From the NCBI GenBank assembly GCA_947571775.1, contig CANOZK010000001.1:243569-307568 (forward strand): a DNA stretch of 64,000 nucleotides, given 5' to 3'. This DNA is from an uncultured Lachnospiraceae bacterium (lineage in GTDB: Bacteria; Bacillota; Clostridia; Lachnospirales; Lachnospiraceae). Shown here in pieces: positions 18,938-28,074 of the stretch (positions are counted from its first letter, which is position 1; each line of letters starts with the position of its first letter). The notes under the pieces were generated by a model, which saw nothing but the letters and a program-made list of their open reading frames with translations, was not told the origin of the DNA and made no database searches. Both the position numbers and the translations under genes were made by a program.

Positions 18938-19477
18938 TTATACAAGCGCCTGGTAATCCTCTTTGGTAAAGCGATGGTAAATGGTATGTCCCATTTCCTC
19001 TTTTACACAGTAATAATAGGCATCTACACTTCCATCGGGGAAATACAAAACATAGTCGAAATCTGTCCCTTTTGGCATCTTTTCACACACATAATCCTCG
19101 CTGAATTCGGCAAAAATCTTATGGATGTCCGCCAAATGACAATGAGGATGACTGCCAAAAAATCCAATCAGCTCTGTCAGAAATTCCGGATCCGGCACTT
19201 TTTGGTGTACGTACTCCGCCCCTTCCGGCGGTATCCTTACCTCTATGCGCCCCTTATGGGCGGTAAACTGCAACTCTCCCAACGGAATCTCAGACAGAAC
19301 CGCCGTTTCTTTGAGGTAATCCAGCAATCGCTTGGTATCCATCGGTTCCACACCCATCAATGTACAAAGAGACTCCGCCGGATAATACAGCCGAACCGTT
19401 TCTTTTGCATAACCGAGCTTAATCTGCGCTTCTTTGATCTGATCCACAATATTCTCTGTCAATTTATCCACATTCAT
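18938..19477 (-). CDS. DUF3877-like conserved hypothetical protein
   Basis: A 179-residue soluble, acidic protein without signal or TM segment. The pattern IKEAQIKLGYAKETVRLYYP at the N-terminus and DFDYVLYFPDGSVDAYYYCVKEE with YHRFTKEDYQ at the end recall DUF3877 proteins of Lachnospiraceae. Function is unknown. It is followed after 27 bases by the DUF2142 gene in divergent order of transcription along the same strand. Confidence 0.55.
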   Translation of the reverse strand: MNVDKLTENIVDQIKEAQIKLGYAKETVRLYYPAESLCTLMGVEPMDTKRLLDYLKETAVLSEIPLGELQFTAHKGRIEVRIPPEGAEYVHQKVPDPEFLTELIGFFGSHPHCHLADIHKIFAEFSEDYVCEKMPKGTDFDYVLYFPDGSVDAYYYCVKEEMGHTIYHRFTKEDYQALV

Positions 19478-19504
19478 CGTATGCCTCCAATACCCGTCAG
19501 TTTT

Positions 19505-21526
19505 TTAACGCAACAAATTCACCTGAAATGCCGCCCAAATTACAAAAATATGCAGCAAGACCGCTCCAAAAAGCAGAACGTTGTCCATATTTTCCCGTAA
19601 CATTAACCTTCCGCTTCGCAGGCAGGGCAGCAGCACCGGAAGCACCGGAAGAAAATACCGCCCCTGTACGCCGTCGATCCGATCCGCCCCTGCTGCCGTC
19701 CAAGTGATCAAAAACACCCCAAATATAGCCAAAATGACCGCCGCTGACAATCCCGCGGCCAACAGGCGGGCTTTTGCCTGTATATATTGTTTTTCTCCGG
19801 CCGTCTTTACCGCAGCCAGAAACAGCAGGAACAAAAATCCATAAGCCAGATAATCTGGTATCTCTGTATCCAGCCATCCCAGCCTTCCGCCAACCATAGT
19901 CGTCAGGTAAAAATCTCCCTGCGAGCGGAAACTCTCCGCCAGAAGCCGAACCGCCATAGCCGGGTGAGCCAGTACGTCCGACATACTGATTCCCTGCCAT
20001 TGCCCCTTGGCCGCATAAAAAGAAGTCCTGGTCAGGTAATAAATCATGGAAGAAAGCCGAATCGCCAGCAAGGAGAGCAGTCCGCCGCCTAGTACGCCAA
20101 CCCTGCCCGCCCATAAGCTTTTGACCGACGTACATTTCTCTGCCGGAATCAGCAAACACAGAGCAAACAACGGCCAGTAGACAATTTTCAGCGGCACCAC
20201 CAGCACGGCAATCCCCGCCATCAGCAGCCAGTCTTTCCAGACTATCTGCTCCTTTTTGTAAATGCAATGCCAGACCTCCCCCGCAAACAGATACGACAAC
20301 GCCAGCATCGTGCAGTCATAGGAACAGGACGCGCCCAGCTCCAGCGATATGGGAAGCAGCAGAGCCAGAGCCAGCATTCCTTTTGCAAAAGGTATTCGCT
20401 TTACCGCCTGGTAACCGCAAACTGCATAAAACAGCAGAGCCATCGCCCTGGTTAGCACAAACAGCGGAACCCCGCCCAGATGCAGAAGTCTGGATAAAAG
20501 AATTCCCACAATCTGGGGCAGATAAGCCAGCGGCCAGACGCCGTTTACGGTGCGAGAGGCAAATGTGGTCTTCTCTCCGTCTTTCGCCATGGAGCAGAAA
20601 TATTCCCAAAACAGTTGATAGCTGTATGCGGTCGGACTTTTCTGCGCTTCGTTGTAAATCATATCTTCCTTGCGGACATAAGCATAACCTTTCTCATCTT
20701 TCCCTTCCTGCCCAAGAAGCCTATTCGTATAGGCATAGGCCGTCCCAAAATGCGCCGGTTCATCCGGTGCGGAATGCGGCGGCATCACAAACAGATAGGC
20801 CGTGCCTAGCAGCAGAATCAGACAAAAAACGGCCCGCTCCATCGGAATCTGCCGCGCTCCGGTGCGGACGTTTCTCAGATACAGACAAGAAACGGCGTAA
20901 ATGCCTCCTGAAAACAACGCCAGCAGCACAAAAAACAATTTCACATTCGGATAATCGGACTGGTACACTTCCAGCACCAAATCCGTGGATTCCACGCCCT
21001 TCGCCGCCAGCGTCCCCTCCCGGTACAAATCCTTCTCTGTACAGTACACCGCGAAGCTGTTTCCCGTGGTCCCGTTGGGGGAACGCACTTCTAGCCGAAA
21101 CCGCTCCCCGCCGTTTCGCACCTGTATGGGCACTTCTATGTCGAATCTGTGGGGCTGGTTGTCTTGGATCTCCTCGCCTGGAAGCATCCACTGTCCCAGC
21201 CGTTTATCTCCCGCCTCCCGGTACAAATCCACCTGAGCGTTTCCCCGGCTGACCTTCCCATATGTGGCAAATTCCAGAGAAAATCCGGTAACCGCTCCCC
21301 GATCCAGCCAAAAATCCTGCACCAGCGTGTCCCCTTTTACCACCTCGGCTGTCAGTTCCCGCTTGCCAAAAATGCGCAGCAGTGCGCCTGGATACTCTTG
21401 CAGATGGATCTGGTACTGGCGATAAATCAAAAGCATATTCAGCACAAGCACCAGTCCCACCAACACGACGCCTGCCGGCAAACCCCATTTTCTCCACAGC
21501 ATCACAGATTTTCTTTTTTCAGTCAT
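19505..21526 (-). CDS. DUF2142-type polytopic membrane protein
   Basis: The 673-residue protein has one N-terminal TM helix (about residues 14-35). An extracytoplasmic beta domain (40-180) follows, then about eleven TM helices. Between TM2 and the rest it shows MPPHSAPDEPAHFGTAYAYT, the hallmark acidic loop of DUF2142 proteins, which resemble GT-C glycosyltransferases. A role in transferring sugars from lipid carriers to surface polymers is an inference from fold and from the surface-glycan genes downstream. The strand is minus; the divergent neighbour is the metallo-beta-lactamase gene. Confidence 0.78.
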   Translation of the reverse strand: MTEKRKSVMLWRKWGLPAGVVLVGLVLVLNMLLIYRQYQIHLQEYPGALLRIFGKRELTAEVVKGDTLVQDFWLDRGAVTGFSLEFATYGKVSRGNAQVDLYREAGDKRLGQWMLPGEEIQDNQPHRFDIEVPIQVRNGGERFRLEVRSPNGTTGNSFAVYCTEKDLYREGTLAAKGVESTDLVLEVYQSDYPNVKLFFVLLALFSGGIYAVSCLYLRNVRTGARQIPMERAVFCLILLLGTAYLFVMPPHSAPDEPAHFGTAYAYTNRLLGQEGKDEKGYAYVRKEDMIYNEAQKSPTAYSYQLFWEYFCSMAKDGEKTTFASRTVNGVWPLAYLPQIVGILLSRLLHLGGVPLFVLTRAMALLFYAVCGYQAVKRIPFAKGMLALALLLPISLELGASCSYDCTMLALSYLFAGEVWHCIYKKEQIVWKDWLLMAGIAVLVVPLKIVYWPLFALCLLIPAEKCTSVKSLWAGRVGVLGGGLLSLLAIRLSSMIYYLTRTSFYAAKGQWQGISMSDVLAHPAMAVRLLAESFRSQGDFYLTTMVGGRLGWLDTEIPDYLAYGFLFLLFLAAVKTAGEKQYIQAKARLLAAGLSAAVILAIFGVFLITWTAAGADRIDGVQGRYFLPVLPVLLPCLRSGRLMLRENMDNVLLFGAVLLHIFVIWAAFQVNLLR

Positions 21527-21612
21527 TCCTTTATCCTTTCCAAAATCTGCATATATTTCTTAATTTTATTATACCATGCTCTGTGTAAATTAACTATTAC
21601 TATTTTTCCTTC

Positions 21613-21641
21613 TGGAAAAACGTCCTGCATTGTGGTAAAAT
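21613..21641 (+). promoter_or_regulatory. Candidate promoter of the metallo-beta-lactamase/metA unit
   Basis: TGGAAA-N17-TAAAAT with TGG before the -10 (extended -10), 85 bases upstream of the start codon. The 21527-21725 gap is the divergent regulatory region. Confidence 0.45.
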
Positions 21642-21725
21642 CGTAACAGTTCGGATAGATACGCTCTCTGAACGGTTACATAAAATCAAAGGACTGAGAG
21701 ATTACGCAACAAGGGGAAAATTCAT

Positions 21726-24296
21726 ATGAATAAACGAAAAATTCTTCTATATTATCTGATCCTTCTGTCCATTGGCCTGCTGTTTCCTGTCTTATCTGCA
21801 CAGGAGGTTTCTGCCGCCACCAAAGCCACTAACGCCAAAATCCACTTTATCAATCTGAATGCCAACAACGATGCAATCCTGCTAGAATGCAACGGCATGT
21901 TCGGTATGGTGGATTCCGGGGAGGACAACAGTTATCCTGACGGGAGCAATAAACGCTATCCCTGGCGGGCGGGCATTGTAAAGGGGAACGGCCAGGGCCA
22001 GAAAGTGATCGATTACCTGCGCTCTGTGGGTGTAAAGCGGCTGGAATTTTACATCGGCACGCACCCCCACAGCGACCATATCGGAAACGCCCACCAGATT
22101 ATCAAGGCTTTCCGGCCAAAACGGGTTTATCTGCGCCTTTATAAAGACTCCTATATCACCAACCAGACCCGCCTCTGGGATAATCTGTATGTATATGACA
22201 ATACTTTAAAGGCTATCAAGGAGGTAAACCGGCAGGCATCCAACGTGGAGGATGGCATCACTCTAATTCAATATCTGAAAAAAAATGCCGCCTATGTCGA
22301 TCCGCTGCGCAAAATAAAGGGCAGTTCTTCTCGATCCATGCCTACTTACAACGCTCCTGCCGAGGCCGAATCAGACGGCGACATGGTCATCGACTATACG
22401 CCGATGATTCCCAACACCACCTATGACGCCGCGCCTTTGTCTTTGACCGGCAATTCCAAACCGCAGACAGCCAAGCCAATCTTTACCCTGGGAGACGGCA
22501 TGACCATCGAAATCCTGAATTACGACGCCAAATTGTCTGCGCCGGACGCCAATTATTTCTGTCTGGGAGTAAAGGTCACGGCCAACGGCTCCACGGCTTT
22601 TCTGTCTGGGGATATCAACAACTATTGGGGAGCCGAAGATCGGTTGGCCAGCCAGCTCGGACACGTCGATTTGCTCAAGCTGGGCCATCACGGCTACTAT
22701 GGTTCCAATACGGTCGGGTATCTGAAAAAACTCAGCCCCAATATTGCCATTCTCACCGGAACAGTCGGCCAGACCCGCGGGGAGATGTGGGACACCCTGG
22801 CCTCCACCAACACCCGGACTTATATTACCACACTGTATGCAGGCAGCACCGGGGCGATTGTGGCAAATATGAACAGCAAGGTTTCCACAAACATCGGACA
22901 AGACAACCATTTATCCAACAAAATCGTATCCGGCTACTCTGCAAATCTAAACGCCTATCTTTATCTCAAAAACGGAAAGAAGGTCGTGGGCGGAGGATTT
23001 CAAAGGGTCGGCAGCACAGGCTATTATTTCCCTGCCGGATCGGATACGCCGCTGACCAACAAATGGTTCCAATACAAAAACAAGTGGTATTATTTCGGCT
23101 CGGACGGACGAATGAAAACCGGATGGCTTCAACTGGAAAATAACTGGTATTACTGCAATAAGGACGGAATCATGCAGACCGGATGGATCGAAGTCAAAGG
23201 CCAGAAATATTATCTGAGTTCCAGCGGGAGCATGGTCACCGGAGATAAAAAGATCGGAAAATATTGGTATCATTTCCGCTCCAGCGGTTCCATGTTTACC
23301 GGATGGCTCGAAAACCGTCTCTACTACGACGAACAGGGACGCCTGCGTCCGGGCCGCAGCAAGATTGGCTGGCAGAAATACGACAACGGCTACAAATGGC
23401 GTTACAAGAACGGGACGTACGCCAAGAGCACTTGGAAGACCATCAAAGGCAGCCGATATTATTTCCACGCCAACGGTTACCGCGCCACAGGCATGACAAA
23501 AATCAACCAAAAGACTTATTATTTCAGTGCTTCTGGAAAGCTGTCTACCGGATGGAAAACGATCAAAGGCAACAAGTATTATTTTACCAAACAGGGAATG
23601 TACACTGGTATTCAAAGTATCCGGGGAAAGACCTATTATTTCAAAGCTAACGGTATTCTTTTACAAAATCAAGGACTGAAAACCATCGCCGGAAACCGTT
23701 ACTTCTTTAACTCGGATAATGCCGCCGCCACAGGCTGGAAGACCATAAACGGCAAAAAATATTATTTCCGCCCCAATGGTCAGGCTGTCTTTGGCTGGCA
23801 GACCATTGACGAAAACGAGTATTATTTTAACTCTAAGAGCGCAGCCGTGACCGGATTTCAGATGATTGAAAACAGTCATTATCTGTTTGACGAATCCGGT
23901 ATCCTGCAAAAAGCGCCCGCCACAGGCTGGCACAGCTTCAATGGCGCGGATTACTACTATTTCCAGACCGAGAGCGCCCTGCAAACCGGATGGCTCACCC
24001 TGGAAATCCCGGACGCCGAAGGCGCGCCTCAGATTTGCCAATATTACCTAGATCCCAAAACCGGGATTATGGCCACAGGACTGCTCAAGCTGCAAGATAG
24101 TTACTATTATTTCCTGCCGGAAGAACAGATATCCGCAAACGCCGTTATGAACCGGGGCCAGATGGTCACCGGACAGCGCCTGACAATTACCCAGGACGGC
24201 GATACTGGAGTTTATGAATTTGACGAAAATGGCAAAGGCGTCCGTCTACTGGATACTGTCACTGGAGAGGTTTCAGAAAATACCGCATTAAAATAA
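21726..24296 (+). CDS. Secreted ComEC-like metallo-beta-lactamase with choline-binding-type repeats
   Basis: The 856-residue exported protein starts with a signal peptide (about residues 1-31, ending AQEVSAA). Residues 35-400 form a metallo-beta-lactamase domain of the ComEC/Rec2 C-terminal type: metal motif GTHPHSDHIGN, FLSGDINN and KLGHHGYYGSNT. From about residue 430 to the end there are some 18 repeats of about 20 residues in the GW...YYF...G pattern, the cell-wall (choline-)binding fold. It should sit on the wall and hydrolyse a phosphoester or nucleic-acid-like substrate; the substrate is unknown. metA follows 14 bases later. Confidence 0.88.
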   Translation: MNKRKILLYYLILLSIGLLFPVLSAQEVSAATKATNAKIHFINLNANNDAILLECNGMFGMVDSGEDNSYPDGSNKRYPWRAGIVKGNGQGQKVIDYLRSVGVKRLEFYIGTHPHSDHIGNAHQIIKAFRPKRVYLRLYKDSYITNQTRLWDNLYVYDNTLKAIKEVNRQASNVEDGITLIQYLKKNAAYVDPLRKIKGSSSRSMPTYNAPAEAESDGDMVIDYTPMIPNTTYDAAPLSLTGNSKPQTAKPIFTLGDGMTIEILNYDAKLSAPDANYFCLGVKVTANGSTAFLSGDINNYWGAEDRLASQLGHVDLLKLGHHGYYGSNTVGYLKKLSPNIAILTGTVGQTRGEMWDTLASTNTRTYITTLYAGSTGAIVANMNSKVSTNIGQDNHLSNKIVSGYSANLNAYLYLKNGKKVVGGGFQRVGSTGYYFPAGSDTPLTNKWFQYKNKWYYFGSDGRMKTGWLQLENNWYYCNKDGIMQTGWIEVKGQKYYLSSSGSMVTGDKKIGKYWYHFRSSGSMFTGWLENRLYYDEQGRLRPGRSKIGWQKYDNGYKWRYKNGTYAKSTWKTIKGSRYYFHANGYRATGMTKINQKTYYFSASGKLSTGWKTIKGNKYYFTKQGMYTGIQSIRGKTYYFKANGILLQNQGLKTIAGNRYFFNSDNAAATGWKTINGKKYYFRPNGQAVFGWQTIDENEYYFNSKSAAVTGFQMIENSHYLFDESGILQKAPATGWHSFNGADYYYFQTESALQTGWLTLEIPDAEGAPQICQYYLDPKTGIMATGLLKLQDSYYYFLPEEQISANAVMNRGQMVTGQRLTITQDGDTGVYEFDENGKGVRLLDTVTGEVSENTALK

Positions 24297-24310
24297 AGGA
24301 GAAGAAGATT

Positions 24311-25249
24311 ATGCCAATTAAAATACAAAATAATTTGCCCGTAAAAGAAATCCTGGAAAAAGAAAACATCTTTGTCATGGATGAACACCGGGCTGCGCAC
24401 CAGGACATCCGGCCCATTCAAATTCTAATCCTGAACCTGATGCCGTTAAAAGAAGACACGGAGCTGCAGCTTCTGCGCTCCCTGTCCAACACGCCTCTGC
24501 AAGTGGATGTGTCCTTTATGAAAACCAGCACCCACGAATCCAAGCATACATCCGTCAGCCACCTGAACCAGTTTTATCAGAGCTTCGGAGAGATAAAAGA
24601 CCGGAAATTCGACGGATTGATTATTACCGGCGCACCGGTGGAACAGATGGAATTTGAAGAAGTGGATTACTGGGACGAGCTGGTGAAAATCATGGACTGG
24701 AGTACTCGAAACGTCACTTCGACGATTTTCTTATGCTGGGGCGCGCAGGCCGGGCTGTATCACTTCTTCGGCCTGCCCAAAGTGCCGTTGGAGCAAAAGC
24801 TGTTCGGGCTGTACTGGCACCGCACGGCCAACCGGAAAATCCCGCTGGTCAGAGGTTTTGACGATGCTTTCTTAGCTCCGCATTCCAGACACACCGACGT
24901 TCCCATGGAACAGATCCGCCAGTGTAAGGAGCTGACCGTGTTGGCGGAATCCAAAGAAGCCGGGCTTTTCTTGGCTATGGCTCATGAGGGGCGGCAGATT
25001 TTCGTTATGGGACACCCGGAATACGACCGCATGACTCTGGACAAGGAATACAAACGGGATTTGGATAAGGGACTGCCGATCCAGGTTCCGGCAAATTACT
25101 ATGTGGACGGCGATCCCAGTCAGAAACCGGATCTATTATGGCGCGCCACAGCCAATAATCTGTATACCAACTGGCTGAATTATTATGTATACCAGATGAC
25201 CCCTTACGATCTAGACGGCACTCCTTTCAGCCACAGCTTAAAAGCATAG
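24311..25249 (+). CDS. metA: Homoserine O-acetyltransferase (MetA family)
   Basis: MetA activates homoserine for methionine synthesis. The 312-residue glutamine-amidotransferase-like protein has the nucleophile Cys142 in FLCWGAQAGLYHFFG and a His in VMGHPEYDR. Residue 111 is Glu (GAPVE). In this family Glu111 marks acetyl-CoA users and Gly111 succinyl-CoA users, so I call it an acetyltransferase despite the metA name. GGAGAAG precedes the start. The 14-base gap to the upstream wall-protein gene suggests co-transcription, with no sign of a SAM riboswitch. A terminator follows. Confidence 0.95.
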   Translation: MPIKIQNNLPVKEILEKENIFVMDEHRAAHQDIRPIQILILNLMPLKEDTELQLLRSLSNTPLQVDVSFMKTSTHESKHTSVSHLNQFYQSFGEIKDRKFDGLIITGAPVEQMEFEEVDYWDELVKIMDWSTRNVTSTIFLCWGAQAGLYHFFGLPKVPLEQKLFGLYWHRTANRKIPLVRGFDDAFLAPHSRHTDVPMEQIRQCKELTVLAESKEAGLFLAMAHEGRQIFVMGHPEYDRMTLDKEYKRDLDKGLPIQVPANYYVDGDPSQKPDLLWRATANNLYTNWLNYYVYQMTPYDLDGTPFSHSLKA

Positions 25250-25252
25250 AAA

Positions 25253-25281
25253 AATGGGGGCTTTTCCGCCCCCATTCCTTT
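25253..25281. terminator. Terminator between metA and the lysozyme gene
   Basis: AATGGGGGC (25253-25261) pairs with GCCCCCATT (25268-25276). It lies between convergent genes, with A-rich 5' and T-rich 3' flanks, so it may act in both directions. Confidence 0.8.
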
Positions 25282-25290
25282 TACTTTCTA

Positions 25291-26727
25291 TTATTTTATC
25301 CGAACGCCCTTTGCATTAAAGGTGTAGGATTTTCCATCAATCACTCTGGTGGTGCTGCGCAGCATCGCGCCGGAAGTGTCGAAATAATAATACTTCCCTT
25401 TGGTTTGCAGCCAGCCTACCTTCATCACTCCAGTTGATTTCAGGTAATAGCGGTTTCCTTTCCAGTTCAGCCAGCTTGACGTTTTCATCTGGCCGCTCTT
25501 CTTCAGGAAATACCATTCCCCCTTCCATTGTACCCATTCATAGCTTGCCATCGCGCCGGAGTCTTTGAAATAATACCAGACGCCGTTTAGCTGCTTCCAT
25601 TGTGTCTGCATGATGCCGGAGCTGTCCAGATAATACCGGACTTTGTTCACAGTAATCCAGCCGGTCTGCATTTTGCCGTTCTTACCCAGATAATACCAAT
25701 TCTTTTTATATTTGAGCCAGCTTGCTTTGAGCATCGCGCCATCCTTGCCAAAGTAATATCTTGCCCCGCCGATGGTCTTCCATCCAGTCTGTCTGACGCC
25801 AGAATTATTAAAATAGTACGATTTTCCGTCAATGGTCTGCAAGCCGGTCACCCGATAGCCAGAGCTGTTAAAGTAATAAACCTTGCTGTCGATGGTCTTA
25901 AATTGATCTTTGACATATTCTCCAGAGCTGAGTTTATACCGATATCCCTCGCTGGTCTTTTCCCATTCGTCCTGCTGTGCGGGCTTGCTGGTGCCGTACT
26001 GCTTAAATGCGAAATCCAGATCCACATCCCCATTGATTCCGCTGACACTGCCCTTGTCGGTCACCTGCCAGACATCGCGGGGAATAGACTTTGTGTAATT
26101 GGGCGACCACTCTGCGATCCAGGCATCTACTCCCTGCAATCCGCTCATATTGATATACTGTTTCGCCCAATATGTATTGCAGTAAATCATCGGCTGGTAG
26201 CCGGCTGCCCGGACTTTATCGGCAAATGCCTGCACGATTTTTGTGCGGCGGGTGGTAGTCAGGCTCAACTGGCTGTCATCCTCAATATCGATAACTACTG
26301 GATATGTAATCTTATATTTCTTGATGGCATTGATGGTGGTTTGCGCGTCTTTTTCTGCCTGGGCCACGGTCTTTGCCTCGCTGTAAAAATACACGCCCAC
26401 AGGAATTCCCACCCGATTCGCCTCAGATAAATTTCGGTCGCGGTATATATCCAAACCGCTTCCATGGGCTACTCGGATAAAGGCAAATTCAATCTGGCCG
26501 CTGGCTGCCACTTTATCCCAGTTGATCAGCCCCTGCCAGACAGATACGTCCATTCCCTTGGCTAACACGCCGGGAACCACAGCTCCGGCGCTATTATAAT
26601 ATTTCCCGTTTTTCTTCTCCCAGGCTTTCACTGCGGCCTGGGCCGGCTGTATCGGGGTCAGGATTCCCGCAGTAAGCAGAGTTCCCGCCAGACAGGCAGC
26701 CGTCAGCTTTTTGAAAATTCTCCCCAT
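25291..26727 (-). CDS. GH25 lysozyme with choline-binding-type repeats
   Basis: The 478-residue secreted muramidase has a signal peptide (residues 1-32, PAQAA). Its GH25 catalytic domain (about 55-250) shows Asp60 in GMDVSVWQG, VIDIED (Asp147, Glu149) and GDVDLDFAF. About ten GW/YYF wall-binding repeats run from about residue 265 to the end. It should cut the MurNAc-GlcNAc bond of peptidoglycan. The repeat family is the same as in the metallo-beta-lactamase and L,D-transpeptidase encoded nearby, so all three probably dock on the same wall ligand. Confidence 0.93.
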   Translation of the reverse strand: MGRIFKKLTAACLAGTLLTAGILTPIQPAQAAVKAWEKKNGKYYNSAGAVVPGVLAKGMDVSVWQGLINWDKVAASGQIEFAFIRVAHGSGLDIYRDRNLSEANRVGIPVGVYFYSEAKTVAQAEKDAQTTINAIKKYKITYPVVIDIEDDSQLSLTTTRRTKIVQAFADKVRAAGYQPMIYCNTYWAKQYINMSGLQGVDAWIAEWSPNYTKSIPRDVWQVTDKGSVSGINGDVDLDFAFKQYGTSKPAQQDEWEKTSEGYRYKLSSGEYVKDQFKTIDSKVYYFNSSGYRVTGLQTIDGKSYYFNNSGVRQTGWKTIGGARYYFGKDGAMLKASWLKYKKNWYYLGKNGKMQTGWITVNKVRYYLDSSGIMQTQWKQLNGVWYYFKDSGAMASYEWVQWKGEWYFLKKSGQMKTSSWLNWKGNRYYLKSTGVMKVGWLQTKGKYYYFDTSGAMLRSTTRVIDGKSYTFNAKGVRIK

Positions 26728-26785
26728 ATGATTTTACCCCTTACTTAAATTTATTTTAATATATTAATTTTTTGTTACAATCAAT

Positions 26786-26814
26786 ATTATACTAAGAAAA
26801 ATCCAAAAAATCAA
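26786..26814 (-). promoter_or_regulatory. Promoter of the lysozyme gene
   Basis: TTGATT-N17-TATAAT on the minus strand. It stands back to back with the promoter of the divergent aminotransferase gene, ten bases away. Confidence 0.6.
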
Positions 26815-26823
26815 CATGTATTT

Positions 26824-26852
26824 TTGACCAATGCTTCTGTCTGTGCTATAAT
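26824..26852 (+). promoter_or_regulatory. Promoter of the sugar aminotransferase gene (leaderless arrangement)
   Basis: TTGACC (26824-26829), N17, TATAAT (26847-26852). The A of the ATG start is at 26860, seven bases after the -10. The start codon therefore coincides with the expected transcription start. Confidence 0.7.
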
Positions 26853-26859
26853 AAGTGCC

Positions 26860-28002
26860 ATGATTGATTTTAATATTCCCCCTTATGTGGGGACAGAAGA
26901 AAAGTACATACAGGAAGCCATCCAAAACCGAAAGCTCTGCGGCGACGGCATGTTTACCAAACGATGCAGCCAATGGATGGAGGAGACGCTCTGCGTGCGT
27001 CATGCCCTCCTTACCACTTCCTGCACCCATGCTCTGGAGATGGCCGCCATCCTCACCGGCGTGAAGGAAGGCGACGAAGTGATTATGCCATCTTATACCT
27101 TTGTCTCCACAGCAAATGCCTTTGTGCAGCGGGGAGCGAGCATTGTATTTACGGATATCCGCCCAGATACCATGAACCTCGACGAACGGCTGCTCGAGGA
27201 CGCCATCACGCCCCGCACCCGTGCGATTGTTCTTGTCCACTATGCGGGCGTCGCCTGTGATATGGATCCGATTCTGAAGATCGCCCGCAGGCATGGTCTT
27301 CAGGTGGTGGAGGACGCCGCCCAGGCGATCGCCGCTGATTATAAAGGAAAAGCGCTGGGAACCATAGGAGATTACGGCTGCTTGAGCTTCCATGAGACGA
27401 AGAACCTGACGATGGGAGAGGGCGGCGCCTTGCTTTTTCAGAAAGATGAAGCCCTGGAGCCGGCGGAGATCATCCGAGAAAAAGGAACCAACCGGAGTAA
27501 ATTCTTCCGGGGACAGATTGACAAATATACTTGGGTGGATTATGGTTCCTCCTATCTGCCCAGCGAGCTAAACGCCGCCTATCTGTGGGGCCAGTTCATG
27601 GAATCTCAGAAGATTCAACAGGATCGAATGGATACCTGGAATTTCTATCACCAGGCATTTCAGGATCTGGAACAGGCCGGATATGTAAACCGCCCGGTAA
27701 TTCCGTCGTACGCCAAGCACAACGCCCATATGTATTACCTGAAAGTGGCGGATCTGGAAACCCGCACCCGATTCCTCTCTTATATGAAAGAACAGGGCAT
27801 CCTAGCGGTCTTTCATTATATTCCCCTGCATTCTTCCTCGGCAGGGCGGAAATTCGGCCGTTTTTTCGGTGAAGATAAATATACGACGAGAGAAAGCGAG
27901 CGATTGGTGCGCCTGCCCCTATACTACGGCATCGGGCAGGAAAACCGAGAAAAGATTGCAAAGGCTGTACAGAGTTTTTTCGTAGATAGAATAAAATCTT
28001 AA
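26860..28002 (+). CDS. wecE: dTDP-4-amino-4,6-dideoxygalactose transaminase-like (WecE/RffA) enzyme
   Basis: This PLP-dependent sugar aminotransferase of the DegT/DnrJ family is 380 residues long. The N-terminus MIDFNIPP...LCGDGMFTKRC, EVIMPSYTFVSTANAFVQRG, RPDTMNLDE and VEDAAQA closely follow WecE. The PLP lysine is Lys181 in SFHETKNLTMGEGG. It probably converts a nucleotide-linked 4-keto-6-deoxysugar to the 4-amino sugar. The frame opens at a TTG at 26824, which is the -35 box, so the ATG at 26860 is the start. No Shine-Dalgarno exists. It is the first gene of a lipid-linked sugar region. Confidence 0.88.
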   Translation: MIDFNIPPYVGTEEKYIQEAIQNRKLCGDGMFTKRCSQWMEETLCVRHALLTTSCTHALEMAAILTGVKEGDEVIMPSYTFVSTANAFVQRGASIVFTDIRPDTMNLDERLLEDAITPRTRAIVLVHYAGVACDMDPILKIARRHGLQVVEDAAQAIAADYKGKALGTIGDYGCLSFHETKNLTMGEGGALLFQKDEALEPAEIIREKGTNRSKFFRGQIDKYTWVDYGSSYLPSELNAAYLWGQFMESQKIQQDRMDTWNFYHQAFQDLEQAGYVNRPVIPSYAKHNAHMYYLKVADLETRTRFLSYMKEQGILAVFHYIPLHSSSAGRKFGRFFGEDKYTTRESERLVRLPLYYGIGQENREKIAKAVQSFFVDRIKS

Positions 28003-28004
28003 GT

Positions 28005-28056
28005 TCCAAAAGCGCCGGGGGATTGCGATTCCCCCCGGTCCCCTCCTTAAAACACG
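28005..28056. repeat. Intergenic hairpin repeat, copy A
   Basis: CCAAAAGCGCCGGGGG, a short loop ATTGCGATT, CCCCCCGG and then CTTAAAACAC. It shares this core with copies at 31858-31931 and 60544-60669. It lies between convergent genes and may double as a transcription stop. Confidence 0.7.
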
Positions 28057-28074
28057 GTTCCTCCAGAGCGTATT

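Noticed and set aside
22900..24300. Possible CRISPR array or minisatellite in the repeat-rich coding region
   Set aside because: The periodicity is at protein level (GW/YYF repeats of about 20 residues); DNA repeats are degenerate and lie within one open frame.
24297..24310. SAM riboswitch before metA
   Set aside because: The gap is only 14 bases and holds just a ribosome site.
26824..26859. TTG-initiated N-terminal extension of the wecE-like protein
   Set aside because: The TTG is part of the -35 box of the only good promoter, and homologues start at the ATG at 26860.
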